DNA of 64,000 nt from Castor canadensis. Taxonomy: Eukaryota; Chordata; Mammalia; Rodentia; Castoridae. The stretch is taken from NCBI RefSeq assembly GCF_047511655.1, contig NC_133390.1, positions 166,258,583-166,322,582 of the forward strand, read 5' to 3'. Below are positions 11,101 to 24,600 of this stretch, piece after piece; the stretch's first letter is position 1, and each line of letters starts with the position of its first letter. The translations under genes were made by a program, and so were the position numbers. The notes under the pieces are model-generated. The model ran no database searches. It was not told where the DNA came from and saw only the letters and a list, made by a program, of their open reading frames with translations.

Positions 11101-14100
11101 CATTTGTAGTACAGGTATTTTGGACAAGTCATTTGAGTATCTTCATAGGTTGATTTTTTTTATCCTTTGTATAGTTTGAAGTCCTAAAGAAGTACCTTGA
11201 CAGTGGTGGAGACATCCTTGTGATGTTAGGAGAAGGTGGAGAATCCAGATTTGACACGAATATTAACTTTCTACTAGAAGAATATGGAATCATGGTGAAT
11301 AATGGTAATTGTTATTTTAAATAAAGACAGTGATTTTCTACTTATTGTTCATATCGTCACCCTCTGGGCCCACTGCTACAATGGAAAAAGCCCTGGACTG
11401 AGGTCACATGGTTTAGCATTCTGGGATCACCAGCAGTCTGAGCCTTTTGGGCCTAAGCTTCTTCCACTGATAAAATGAAAGAGACAGGAACAGAGTTCCA
11501 GGGTTCCTTTCAGGTCAAAATTTGTAATCTAAAATGCACTTTCCTGTCTTTTTTCCTATAAGATGCTGTGGTTAGAAATGTATATTACAAGTATTTCCAT
11601 CCCAAGGAAGCTCTGGTTTCCAATGGCGTATTGAATAGGTAAGCATGTTGCAAAGCAGAAATGTCTTTACAAATGGCTTTCATCTCTTTTTACACATTCT
11701 TTTCAGTGCCCTGTCTCCCTTCTTCCTGTTTTGCTTTATTTTATTATCTTATTATATTACAATTTGTTTTATTATATTTCTACTTCTTATTTATCCACCC
11801 TCTATCTCTTAGAACCTCACTTCCTAATTGCCTTTTGTTAGGATACTTTCTATTGCAAGTAACAGAAAACCCTATCCAAATAAAGAGACTTTATTGGTTA
11901 ATGTAGCTAAAAAGCCCATAAATAGGGCAGGCTTTGAGTATGGATTGATTGAAAGGGTCATGTCATTAGGGCTCCAGTTCTATTTCTCCCCAGTTCTCTT
12001 GGCTTTGCATTCCTGAATGTGTGACTGGATAATTGTAATAGTCCCCATATTCATATCTGCTTGCCATGTCATCTAGAGAGCATGATTTTGTTTCAGCATT
12101 TCCAGCAAGAGTTAGTCCTGAGATTCACTATTTGAGTTGGTGGAGGTCTCATGCCCATCTTGGGCTGTCCTTGATGATGTTTCCTGGAGCCTGTGCTAGA
12201 GTCAGCTTTGGCTGATGTGGGTCCTAAAGCATAGGTGAGGGAGGGGCTTTTGGGAAGTGGGAAATGAATGCAGAGGGAATGACATCACATACCTCTTCTG
12301 TGAGCTTTCTCCCATGTTTAAAATTATTCATTCCGTACTTGAACTTGCCATTTACCAGGTATTGTGACCCTGAGAATAGAGTCTAGAATATAAATCTGGG
12401 ATACTGACCCTTTCCTCATTCTCAAGATAAAGGAACTGAACCTAATCTTTTAATGTTACATTTTGAAAGCATCTCAAAAGAGGTATAGGTGTGCAGGTAC
12501 ACTTCTATTTAATTTTTAAAACTTGGTCTCTGAGTCTGCAGAATCCTTGCATCAATGTTTAAATGTGCAAAATCCCCCAACTCTTTTGTTTACTAGATTT
12601 TCATCTTTTTCTTCAAGGGAAATTAGCCGAGCCGCAGGAAAGGCTGTGCCTGGAATCATTGATGAGGAGAGCAGTGGAAACAATGCCCAGTGAGTGTGTT
12701 TCTCAGGCCACCCAAGGAGGATGGCATTCTCATTTTAGAGTTGCGTAGAACATCTGCCTAGCAAGTGTGAGGCCCTGAGTTCAAACCCCAGTACTGCCCC
12801 CCGCCAAATATTTGTTTTTAGAGTAAAAAGAGTTTTTCACTTTATAAAAATAATTCTCACCCCTGCCCAAATTTAAACAGTTCAGAAGAAAGAAAGTAGA
12901 AGTTCTATACTGTAAATCTAAATCCCTCCCCTGTTGCCTCAGCCTACTGAGTGCTGGGATTATAGGCATGTACTATCATACCTGGCCAGATCCTGTATTT
13001 TTAACTTCTGTTCCATATTGTTGTTACAAACAGTTTTATATGTTATAAATAAAAAGTACAATTGAATATCTTTATATAATTTCTGTGTGCTTGTTAGCAT
13101 TAGAATTTCTGAATCAAAGCTCTTCGAACTGATTCACTGCTGAATTGCTCCTCAGGCAAGTGGTAGCACTGCAGCCCTGTGAGCATGTTTTTTTTATCCT
13201 CTTACCTGCATGGAGTGTTCTAGTAAATGTATCTCTTCTTTTAATACGCATTTCTTTGATTATTAGTGCATGAGAGTGGGTCTTACCTACTTTGAGATTA
13301 TAAAATATTTACTTTTATTTTCCTTTGGTACTTCTATGGTTTCATTTTTAAATAAATTTTTCATCTACCCAGAATGTATTTTTGGATGTGGTATGAAAAC
13401 AGAAATGTTTTTCCAAATAGACAAAACTATGTCATCCATCTTCATAATTTGAAATGGCTCTTATCATATAGTAATAATACCCTCTTCCCATATATGTCTG
13501 GACATTTAGTCAATCTGTATTATATACTTTTTACTATTTATGCACTAGTACTATATTATTTTAACTACTGGAATTTTGTAACATGCTCTTAAACTATGTA
13601 AAAATGTCAATTTCCATGGGGTAATACACCTCAAAGTAAAAAGATAAAGTTGGAAAAATATTTTCAATATAGGGAGGTCTAAATGAATAAGAAAAGACAA
13701 GCCATAAAAAAACAAGGAAAGAGGAAGGAAGAGAGGGAGGGAGCAAGAAAAAGGAAAAGGGTCAAGGGGTGGGGATGTAGCTCAGTGATAGAATGTTTGA
13801 CTAGAATGCATGAGGACCTGGTTTTAATCTCCAGCACTGAAAAAAGAAAAAGGAGGAGGGTGCATAAAAAGCAGAAACAAAATACTATCAGCCTGTCTAC
13901 CCTTAGTGCATTTTAGGGAAAGGAGGGTGGTGTTCATTGATACCTCTTAAATTTTCTTCTCATGGTCATCTGTTCATTTCCTTTTCTTTTGGCCTAGAAC
14001 TCATAGCTGCAGTAAGAACTTGCCCTTAACAGGGATGCTGGGGTTACTGTGGGCAGATGGAGTAGAAAGACTACTGAAATGACCAGGAAAGCTGACGCAG

Positions 14101-15648
14101 GAGGGAAGTAACTTTAAAGTTCAGCTAAAAAGAAGTTTCTCAGCAGGGCGAGAACCAGTGGCCCACACCTGTAATCCTAGCTACTTCAGAGACAGAGATC
14201 AGGAGGATCACAGTTCGAAGCCAGCCTGGGCAAACAGTTCCACGGGACTCTTCACAAAAAAAGACTGGTAGAGTGGCTCAAGATGTAGGTCCTGAGTTCA
14301 AGCCTCAGTACCGCAAAAAAAAAAAAAAAAACAAGAAGTAGTTTCTCATGGTCTAAAATTGTGTAAAGCAAAAGGAAAAGAAAAATCTTTATTGGGGGTT
14401 CCTCATGGACTTTCCCCCATAACTTCCCTCACCCCCAAAGTTTCTAACTTTATGCTCTGATCTTAAGATCTCTGTTTCTCTCCATTCTAAAAACTCTTCT
14501 TCAGACAGCTGCCTTTGCAGAGCTCCAACTTTAAATTAAAACCCTAGCCCGTCCTGCATAGGTTGGCCTCATCACAGGATCCACTCTCCATCCCACACCC
14601 TGGCTACCAGTACATTGTCCCAGGTCAGATTGATTCACTTTAGATACTCTTAAATCTTTGTTAGGACAGTGAAGAGTAGTAGAGGGTCTCCAAGGCAGGT
14701 AGGTCTGTTAAGAAGTGTCCAATGTGGGGAATACGTATGCCTCCATTCATATAGGCATGGACAAGTTCATGAATACTGTTAGTGTGTTCTTAAATGAGGC
14801 CTCATCTGTTCCTTCCCCTCCACTGGGGCTACTTCAGTTCTTCCAGTTACAGTCATTTGTGCTTTCCTCTTAATTTACATTCATATCTGCTAAAATAATT
14901 TGTTAAGCTTGTAGCTAGAGTTGTTCCAGTTTTCACACCAAAGCTTAGAAAAGATTTTGTGTTTCATGGTGGATCAAAGCGTGTTGCTCATTTTTTCAGC
15001 ATGTGGACATGTTTCTTTAATTTCTTACAGGGCTCTCACCTTTGTCTACCCTTTTGGTGCCACACTGAGTGTCATGAAACCAGCAGTGGCTGTTCTGTCC
15101 ACAGGCTCTGTCTGCTTCCCACTTAACAGACCCATTCTGGCTTTCTACCACTCAAAGGTACTCCCTTTCTTAGTATGGGTGTGTTTGTTATTTTTATTAT
15201 TTCAGTAACAAAACTGCCTTACTTTTTCATATATGAAGGGTTTCATATATTTTCTCATGCCAGTGCTGTGAAGTCATTTTTAAGGACTTTACAGTTCCTC
15301 ATGGGAAAACAGTGGATTATCCAGTGATTGGTGGCGTCAAGTCCTAAACCTAGCTCTCACTGTTCTGAAGCCAAAGCTTTTCTGCGCTAGCATGAGGCTA
15401 CCTGCTTTATAACTTCAAACAACTTTGCATCCCACCTTCATTCTCCTCTCACCCTCAGTGTAAAAAGAACACATTCAGGAAAAGGTGAAGTTAACAAACA
15501 ATACAATATTGCTCAGAAACACATTGCTGTTACTTTACTTTACCACAGAACATATCAGAGACCCTTCAGTTTTCATCCTGGAGACCCCACAGAAATGTGG
15601 GGTCAGGAGGTTCTGAGGTCTCCTCATTATGATCTCATTTTTCTGCTG

Positions 15649-15701
<53 letters not shown>

Positions 15702-18700
15702 TGTGTGTGTGTGTGTCTGTGTGTGTCTGTGTGTGTCTGTGTCTGTGTTTTGTTTTTTCAAGACATGGTCTCCCTATGTAGCCAGGCTGGCTTTGAACTC
15801 TCAATCCTTCTGCCTCTGCCTCATGAGTGCTAGGATTATAGATGTGTACCACAATGTTCAGCTTCCACTCTTTTAATTCATGTTTTACTAAATTTACCTT
15901 CGTCTTTCCATCAAGACATAGAATTAAACAACTTGCCTTCCAGGGTTTTATTCCTAGGGACCTAGATATCCCTTGTCCTTCACATTCCTGTTTTTTCTTC
16001 TTTGTGGGACAGGGTATCACTTTACCTTCGTTATTTAAAAGCTTAGATCTTATTTGAATGAGTGAGTGAAAGATTTAGACAAAATTCTTTAGCTATTGTG
16101 TTAGTTGGTCTCTTCTTAACAGCTGTAAACAGCTGTTGTAAAATTAGAGTGATGTGCTATTTTCAAGATGTGGAAATAGATAGTATATATAAACTGTTGG
16201 TTTATAGGCAAAAATGTAGTTGAGGAATTATTTTAAGAGACCTCTGGTGGTTGAATCCAATTGACTATTCGATTTCTTAAGTGTGCACAGATTTTTCCCT
16301 GGTTTAATCAAGTAAAATTTTCTGGAACATCCATTGGGTTCAGGATTCTGTGCTAAGTGTGGGAAGTTCTTGTCCATCATCCTTAACTCATGGGATGAAC
16401 CAATGATACCAGAGAGAGGACTATACTCTCTGCTCCTGGACACCAGGAACAATGTCAAAATAGCACTTGGAATTTGGGCTTCTGCTCCTTCCCAGGGCCG
16501 TTGCCTTTGTTAAGCTTGTTATGGTCCTTCCTAGGTCTTTGAATTACTGGAGGAGACTTACTAATATCAAAGGAGAAAAATATGTCCTTGACACACATAT
16601 TCTTATTTAATTGAAACAAATTACAGACAAATGCTGGAAAAGAAAGCTGAAGATAATGGTAGTGGGCTGGAGGTGTGGCTCAAGTAGTAGAGCACCTTCT
16701 CAGCAAGCATGAAGCCCTGAGTTCAAACCCCAGTGCCTCCAAAAAAGTAATAATAAAATAATGCTAATATTTCTGTCAGGGCAGAGTGAAAGGATTAAAG
16801 GGATATCTGTAATCTATTTGAAATAAATGAGCTAGGGAAAAGAAAATCTTATTAAAGAAGAGAAAATAGAAGGCTCACTGCAAGCAGTGAAGTCTTTACT
16901 CTCACTTCCCCTCCTGTATTATGCATGTGGATTCAGAGTGCAGCATGGTTCATTCAGTCACCTCTCATTTCTTTCAGTAGAATTCCACCAAAATGACATC
17001 CTGTTCTCAGTAATCGACCTGTTTTCAATGGTTGTGGTAGAAAAATAGTATCGTTCCTTTTCTTTTTTCTTTTTTTTTTTGCAGACTCAGGGCCTACATC
17101 TTGAGCCACTTCACCAGCCCTTTTTTTTTTGTGATGGAATTTTTTCAAGATAGGGCCTCGAAAACTATTTGCCCAGGCTGGCTTCGAACTTCGATCCTCC
17201 TGATCACTGCCTCCTGAGTAGCTAGGATTACAGGTGTGAGTCACCAGCACCCGACACGTATTGTTGCTTTTCCTATGAAGTAATTTTTTTTTTTTCTGGT
17301 GGAACTGGGGTTTGAACTCAGGGCTTTATACTTGCAAAGCAGGTGCTCCACTGCTTGAACCTCACATCAACTCCATTTTACTCTGGTTGTTTTGGAGACG
17401 GAGTTATGTGAACTATTTGCCCGGCTTGGCCTTGAACTGCGATCCTCCCAATCCCAGCCTCCCAAGTGACTAGGATTACAGGTGTAAGCCACTGGCACCC
17501 AGCAGCATTTGCTTTAAGTGTGTTGTAAGTCAAAGTGTGTTATTTAAATTTATAGAATTTGGGTATATCTCCTGACATCTCTGACCTAGGTGTAATTCTC
17601 TTCCTAGTACCATTAGTATCAGCTTCTCTATATGTGATCTAGCTAAAAAAACTGATTTTGTTTTCTATTTTTAATATTTACTGCTTTCTCATCACAAATA
17701 TAATACATGCTCACTGCAAAAAAACTTGAAAAATGCAGAGATGAAGAAAAATTGTCCCAATTCTACTATTCCAAGGCAGCCCAGGCTGACAAATTGATCA
17801 TTTCCTTCCATTTTTGTTTGTATCTTACTTTGGTTATTTGCCTTGCAGGGTTTAAGCTAGGATAACTATATAATTTATAGGATACTTTCTTAAACTTAAT
17901 ATTATGACAGAGGCATTTTCCCATATTACTACTGAAAAACCCATTAATATACAAATTAACAACTGAAGAAATTCCATTACTCTTAACTATTTTCTTGTGG
18001 TTGAACATTTATTTCTAATTATTTATGATTATGAGCATAAATTTGAACATAGAATTTGTTAACATGTATTTTAAACTTCTTTGTTACGTATATTGACTGT
18101 TTCAGTACAATATGTGAAAACTCATTTCACTGAAACCTAACCAATACTGTTTATAGTCATTTTTTCATATTTACTAATCTGATCGGCAAAAATACTTTAA
18201 TCTATTAGAAATGACAAATATTGAATTTTTTTTCTTATTAAGTGGTTGACATTTCTTTTGTGAAATTTTCACACTTGTAGCTTAGTTTTCTGTTTGCATC
18301 TTAAACAGTTTTTTTGTTGTTGTTTTTTTGTTTTTTTTTTTTTTTTGGTACTCATAAATGTCTTCAACTCCGTACAGAAAGTCTTTGGATTTTTCTTTTT
18401 TTTCTTCCCTTAAAATTATGATTGTTTGGGGTGGCAGAGTGGCTCAAGTGAAGTGGTAGAGTGTCTGCCTAGCAAGTGTGGGGTCCTGAGTTCAAACCCC
18501 AGTACCGCCAAAAAAAACAAAAAGGAAAAACAAAAAGATTAAATTGTGATATTCCTATATAACTAGCAATGGGCAAAAGCTGTAGTATCAACTTACTTAC
18601 AATTACTTTTTTGTTAAAGTGAGATAGAAGATTATAGAAGTGTCTAAAATGAGAGGCAAGCTAAAGCTATTACCATAGTTGATGTTTCTCAACTGCTAAA

Positions 18701-21631
18701 ATCCTGATGAGAGTTACTAACACAATTCTGACTGTAAACATCTGGGGACTAGGGTACATGCATTATGTTCTAGGATCTGAGTGTCTGACATTGCTTTGTC
18801 ATCAATAGAACCAAGGCGGGAAGCTAGCAGTGCTAGGCTCATGTCACATGTTCAGTGATCAATATTTGGATAAAGAAGAAAACAGCAAAATCATGGTAAG
18901 CTTTTCTTTTTCATCAAATTAAGCTAATTGGGTTAGTATGATTTTAATGTCATTTAAAAAATACTGATAAAGTGTACTTATTAATTTAAACCAGCTATAT
19001 AGAACCTATTATGTGCCAGGCACTAAGAATACAAAGTTGAGTCAGACACAGCCCTTCTTGTGCAAAAGTTTATAGTACAGTGAAGGAGAGTGACAGACAT
19101 ATGTTTCTAAGCATGCCAAGTTGGGATGAGAGACCCTGGAGAAGTAGTGAGGAGCAAGATCAATAAGAGCTTCATATGTAAAGCTAAGGAGCTTGAACTT
19201 TATGCTGAAAGCCCAAGGAAGCCCTTAGAGGGTTTGCAGCAGCCTTGGGTGGCATAATCAGATCCCTGCGGAAGGTGGAATGAAAGAAGCAGCCCAGAGC
19301 CAGACAAGAAAGGATGAGGACTGAATTAAGGTCGTGAAGAGTGAGTGGAGAGGAGGCGGTGACAGCATGAATGGAAGTTAGGAAGAGCTGTATGTAGGGT
19401 TACTGATGAGGAGAATGAAGCATTGTAGTTGCTCTGTCTAAATAGTGCAAAGGACACACATCTTGTGAAGGACGACAGAGGGGGGAAGCAAATGTCTTCA
19501 CAGTGCGTGCCAACCTGTACACTGAGGGATTCCAGTGACTTACTTGCCAGAGGAAGATGTGCCCACTGAGGTTTTTCACTAATGAAATTAATTCCTTCAT
19601 CCTTATAATTGTTGTACTGGGAGAGTGATTAAAGTCTTACTCCAGTGGAATCCACATGAAGTTCCAGTGCTTATATCTATAAGAGATCCAGATAATCTGT
19701 TCTTTTAAAAGCTGTACTTTAAACAGGGATTGCTTTGGGACTGTGAAGAAGTCTTAATAAATTTTGGTTTGTGATTGGATGTTAGCGTGCTCTAAGGTAA
19801 ATGGAAAATTTCTGATACTATAGGTTATATTAATATCAGAATGAAGGAAATCATAGAATTTTTATCAGTAGAAGGCTAGCTATCCTTTTAATCACTGTTT
19901 TACATTTTTGCTTTTTTTTTTGATTGATTTAATTCATTATTCTTGATGTTCATTTTTTCAGATAGCTAGGTGTCTAATTCTGGGTTTATTTTTTAAAATC
20001 TAGGATGTTGTTTTCCAGTGGCTCACGACAGGAGACATCCACCTAAACCAGATTGATGCTGAGGACCCAGAGGTAGGAGTTTAGCACTAGAGAATTTAAA
20101 TGAAAAATGGGGTCCAGCTTCTCAGTACCACTTCTACCAGCTCCAAAAGAATACATGTTTGTCTTACTTTATCTGTAAAACAGATAAAAAGAAGTGATGC
20201 TTTTTGAGGGAAGAGGAAACTCACATTGTAGAAAATAATAAATTAATAAACTAAATGTAACTAATCATAGGATTAATTGGAGTTGGAGCCCATATATATA
20301 TATATATATATATGTAATTGGAATTTAAGACCTATTGTCTGGGCTGGGGGTATCAATTGTAGAGTGCTTGCCTTGCATGCATGAAGCCCTGGGTTCAGTC
20401 CCCAGCACTGAAAAAACAGTAAAAAAAAAAAAAAAACAGTAAAGCAAAATATGCTCTCTGGCCCAAACTCCAACACAAGTTATCTGTAGAAAACTATTTC
20501 TTTCAAAAATAGAAAGTTATAATTTTTTTGAGACAGGGTCTCACTGTATAACCCAAGCTGTCTTCAAACTCATGAGTCTCCTATCTCACCCTGTTGACGT
20601 AAGTGATAAATGATAAATGATAAATTTATTTATCTGGGATTACAGACATGTACCACCATGCCCAGCTAAAAATAATTTTTTCTGGAAGAAACAACATCCC
20701 TGGACTGGGTCATGGCTCAAGTGGTAGAGTGCTTGTCTAGCAAGTGCAAGGACCTACATTCAATCCCGAGTGCTACAAAAAAGAAAAGACAAAAATATCT
20801 TCAGAATTTAAGGTTTATCCTGTAACTTTGTTGCCTTTTGAAATAACCATTCAGAAGGCTCACAGACAAGGGAACATGGTGAAAACAGCACTGGGATAGG
20901 AGCCAATAGCCTGCATTCGTCTGGCCCTACCACTTGCCTGGAGCCATAGCAGGTTCATTCTGACTTTTCATTCTAGTTTTCTCATCTGTAAAGAAGGTAC
21001 TATAATACCTGTGCTCTGTGCCTCAAAAGATGATTGTGAGGTCTAAATTAAGAGATAGAAATTTGCTTATTAAGTTAAAACAGTTAAAAAGTGCCAGTAA
21101 GACTTTTTATTTTACAGTGTTGGGGTTCAAACAGGGCCTCACACCTAGAGGCAAGCATTCCCCAAACCCAAGTTTTGAAGAACTTTTGTTGTATCTTTGA
21201 TATGCCAGGCACTATCATGCACTTGTCCATAAGTCAGCTTATTCAATACTTATAATAGTCCTGGAGATCAATTGTCTTATTCCTGTTTTATAGATGGGGA
21301 AGCTAAAATTGTACAACATTGCCCAATGTGCTCAAATAACAGGCCAGTACAGAGTAAGAACCCAAACCCAGGGTCCTTGAGTCAAAGTCTACTCATTCTG
21401 TAAATGCTACTTTTTTTTTTTTTTTAGTACTGGGACTTGAACTCAGCACCTTCACCTTGAGCCACTCCACCAGGCCTATTTTTGTGAAGGATTTTTCAAG
21501 ATAGGGTCTTGCAAAACTATTTGCCTGGACTGGCTTTGAAACATGATCCTCCTGATCTCTGCCTCCTGAGTAGCTAGGATTAAAGATGTGAGCCACTGGT
21601 GCATGGCTCTTTTTTTTCTTTTAAAAACATT

Positions 21632-21669
<38 letters not shown>

Positions 21670-24600
21670 TATATATATATACACACATATATAATTAAAT
21701 ATATATAATATATATCGTGTTTGAGACTAAAAATATAATACATAATATTTTCAAAAAAGGAGCTACGTGCTGGTGGTTCACACCTATAATCCTAGCTACT
21801 CAGGAGGTAGAGATCAGAACTATAGTTCGAAGCCAGCCTGGGCAAATAGTTCATGAGACCCTATTTCAAAAAACCCCATCACAAAAAAGGGCTGGCAGAG
21901 TGCATCAAGGTGTAGGCTCTGAGTTCAAACCCCAGTACTACAAAAAAAACAAAACAAAAACAAGGCAGAATAGGAAAAGGTGTGAGGGACACACAGATAA
22001 ATATTGCTAAAAATCTATAATGGTTTGTCCTAACAAAAATCATTTTTTTCCTCTTCTCTTAACTATCATCATGGATCCATTTATCATTGGGATTTGGTGG
22101 AGAAAATTCAACTGAAGCCAGAAACAGGGGCTTTGCAATCCCAAGAATGGCTGGGGTAGAAATGTGACCCCATGGAGCCCTGCTACTCTGTTTCTTAAAC
22201 TCTGAAAGATCAGGAACTGCAGGTGCACCCGAAGCAGTAGAGTGCCTGCTTTGCAAGCACAAAGCCCTGAGTTCAAACCTCAGTTCCATTAAAAACAAAA
22301 CAAAACTGAAAGATTAGGAAAATGATTTCCTCCTGGGTGGAGGAGGTGGGGCGAAAGCAGTCAGAGATGACTGTTCACTGACTGCTTACCCAGGCAGCTA
22401 TAGCTTCCCAAAAGCTGACTTGGGGTAGGAACAGGAGAGCCCCCGCTCTAAAATAGACCCTCATGAAGAAACATTAGGCATATGGATATTTTTCTTACAT
22501 TCTTTCTGGAAAGTAAGGAAATCCTCCCAAATAAAAGAACTACAGTAGACTGAGTGTAGCTCAATAAGGAGAATATTTGCCTAGCAAGTGCAGGCCCTGA
22601 GTTCAGTCTCCAGTACTGGAGTAAACAAACAAACAAGGTGGGGTACAACAAGAAATTTGCTTTTCAACTCTCACAGGACCCAACCCTGAGTGGAAGGCAT
22701 CTTTGCCGATCCTCATTAGTGTCATGGGTTCAGGGAGCAGCAGTAAGAGATGCTGTGTCTGCTTTCTGTTCTGTGCACCCACCTTGCTCCTGCTAAGTTT
22801 CTGTCATTCCTGTTTTCTAGCTGAGGAAACTGAAGTAAGTAAAGTCTTCAAGGTCTCCAATTAAATCAACACCTGGCCACTTAAATTAACTCCTAGGTCT
22901 GGCTGGTTCTGGAGTCTTTTCCTCTCTTCTTTTTCTAGGGTTCACTGTCCATCCACTTCACCTGAGACTGTACTAGTGTAGAGGGGAGGCATCCATGGGA
23001 AACTAGGGGAAGATGATGGTGTTAAGGCCTTTCTCTCAAACTGTGCATTTATCTTACAGATTTGAGACCTGGTGAAAAATGTACTTGGGCAAGAGGCTGA
23101 GGCAGGACAATTGAGAGTTCAAGGCAAGCCTGGGCTACATTGAGTTCTAGTGCAATGTGGTGGCACAGGCCTATAATTTCTGCACTTGGGAGGTGGAGAC
23201 AGAAGGATTGTGAGTTTTAACGCCAACCTGGGCTACATAGCAAGTTCTAAGCCACCCTGGACTACATAGTGAGATCCTGTCTCAAAAAACAAAAAGCAAC
23301 AAGTTTTTTAAATGTACCCTTTTTTTTGTGGTACTGGGGTTTGAACTCAGGGCCTTCACCCTGAGCACATCACCAGCCCTTTTTCTGTGAAGGGTTTTTT
23401 TGGGTCTCGAGAACCATTTGCCCGGGCTGGCTTGCTTCAAACCACGATCCTCCTCATTTCTGCCTCCTGAGTAGCTAGGATTACAGGCATGAGCCACTAG
23501 CAGCCTACAGTACTTTCTGTTGTAAGACTTTGGAAAGTTAAATATTGTATCCAGTAATATTGAAAAGTGAGAAATGCTGAAATCCTGAATTTTCTATGAT
23601 TTTAGATTAAATAATATCAGAATGAGCTTCAAACCCACACAATTGCTTAGTTTCAAATGGTATTTAATAGAACAAAATGGAAGCTCAAAAAGGGGTTAGG
23701 GAGTTTATCTAACAAGTTTTAACCTCAAAATCTGCCTGCAAGTCATGAGAACCAGTGGTCCCAGGAGCACACTTTAGGTTTTGTCTGGACGTGTAAGGCT
23801 TTGATGGGTTTTGAACTAGGATTTTGTGGAAGGCTTCTGTGCAGACAGATGGGAGAATCAGCCTTGGGACCTTTGGGATTGCTTGAGGCCCATTCCTGGT
23901 CTCTGGGTTGTATTGTGGGGTGTATCTTGGCCAGCTATTGCCCTTGTTGTTGCTCTTGCCCTCACTCCAATGTCATATTGGCTGTGATGTTTGTTTATTC
24001 TCTTCCCTTGTTTCTTGTTTAAAAAATTAACCTGAAAAAAAATAAATAACTTGAGGGCTGGTTGCTTATGGCTCACATCTGTAATCCTAGCTTCCTGGGA
24101 GGCCAAGATTGGGAGGATCACAGTTTGAGGCCAGCCCAGGCAAGTAGTTCATAAGACCTCATCTCTAAAATATCCAGAGCAAAATGGACTGGAAGTGTGG
24201 CTCAAGTGGTAGAGCACCCGTTTTACAAGTATGAAGCCCTGAGTTCCCACCAAAAATAAATAAATAAATAAAATAAAACTGAAGATTAGGAGACTCTGAC
24301 CCTTGGGCTACAGAAAAAAGTGAGCCTATCTGTTTTGTTATTTCTGCAGTGCTTAGGCATTCTCTCCCAGTGCCAGAGCGGGAGAATGTGTACTGTTCCC
24401 AAAGCAGGTTCAAACTCAGGAGCCTCCTGCCTCATCCTTATGGGTGCTGGGATTACAGTTGTATTCCACCTGGAACTCCCAGCTTCCTGTTTAATTTAAA
24501 GATTGTATTTCCCATTCTTTGAATCTATTACACTGTATTTAGTAGTCTTATTGATGGACAGTTAGGTTTTCCTGTTGTATCACTATTACCAGCAGGGAGC

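Larger units (their letters stand above)
5588..11174 (+). other. IFT52: IFT52 intron 3
   Basis: Contents: B1-like SINE + (5613-5745); MIR + (5755-5915); L1 3' end + (6000-6655) carrying an ID SINE + (6362-6445); inverted pair of composite SINEs, + (6663-6880) and - (6890-7190); SINE fragment - (7195-7290); antisense L1 3'-end-like sequence (about 7300-7420); an unassigned low-repeat stretch (7450-8500); AT-rich sequence with no recognised element (8500-9640); ancient repeat remnants (9650-9790 and 9968-10190); MER5A-type element (10432-10600); composite SINE - (10765-11045). Confidence 0.7.

Noticed and set aside
15535..16020. 161-aa minus-strand open frame
   Set aside because: It is built from a (GT)n microsatellite (His-Thr repeats) and a flanking B1-like SINE.
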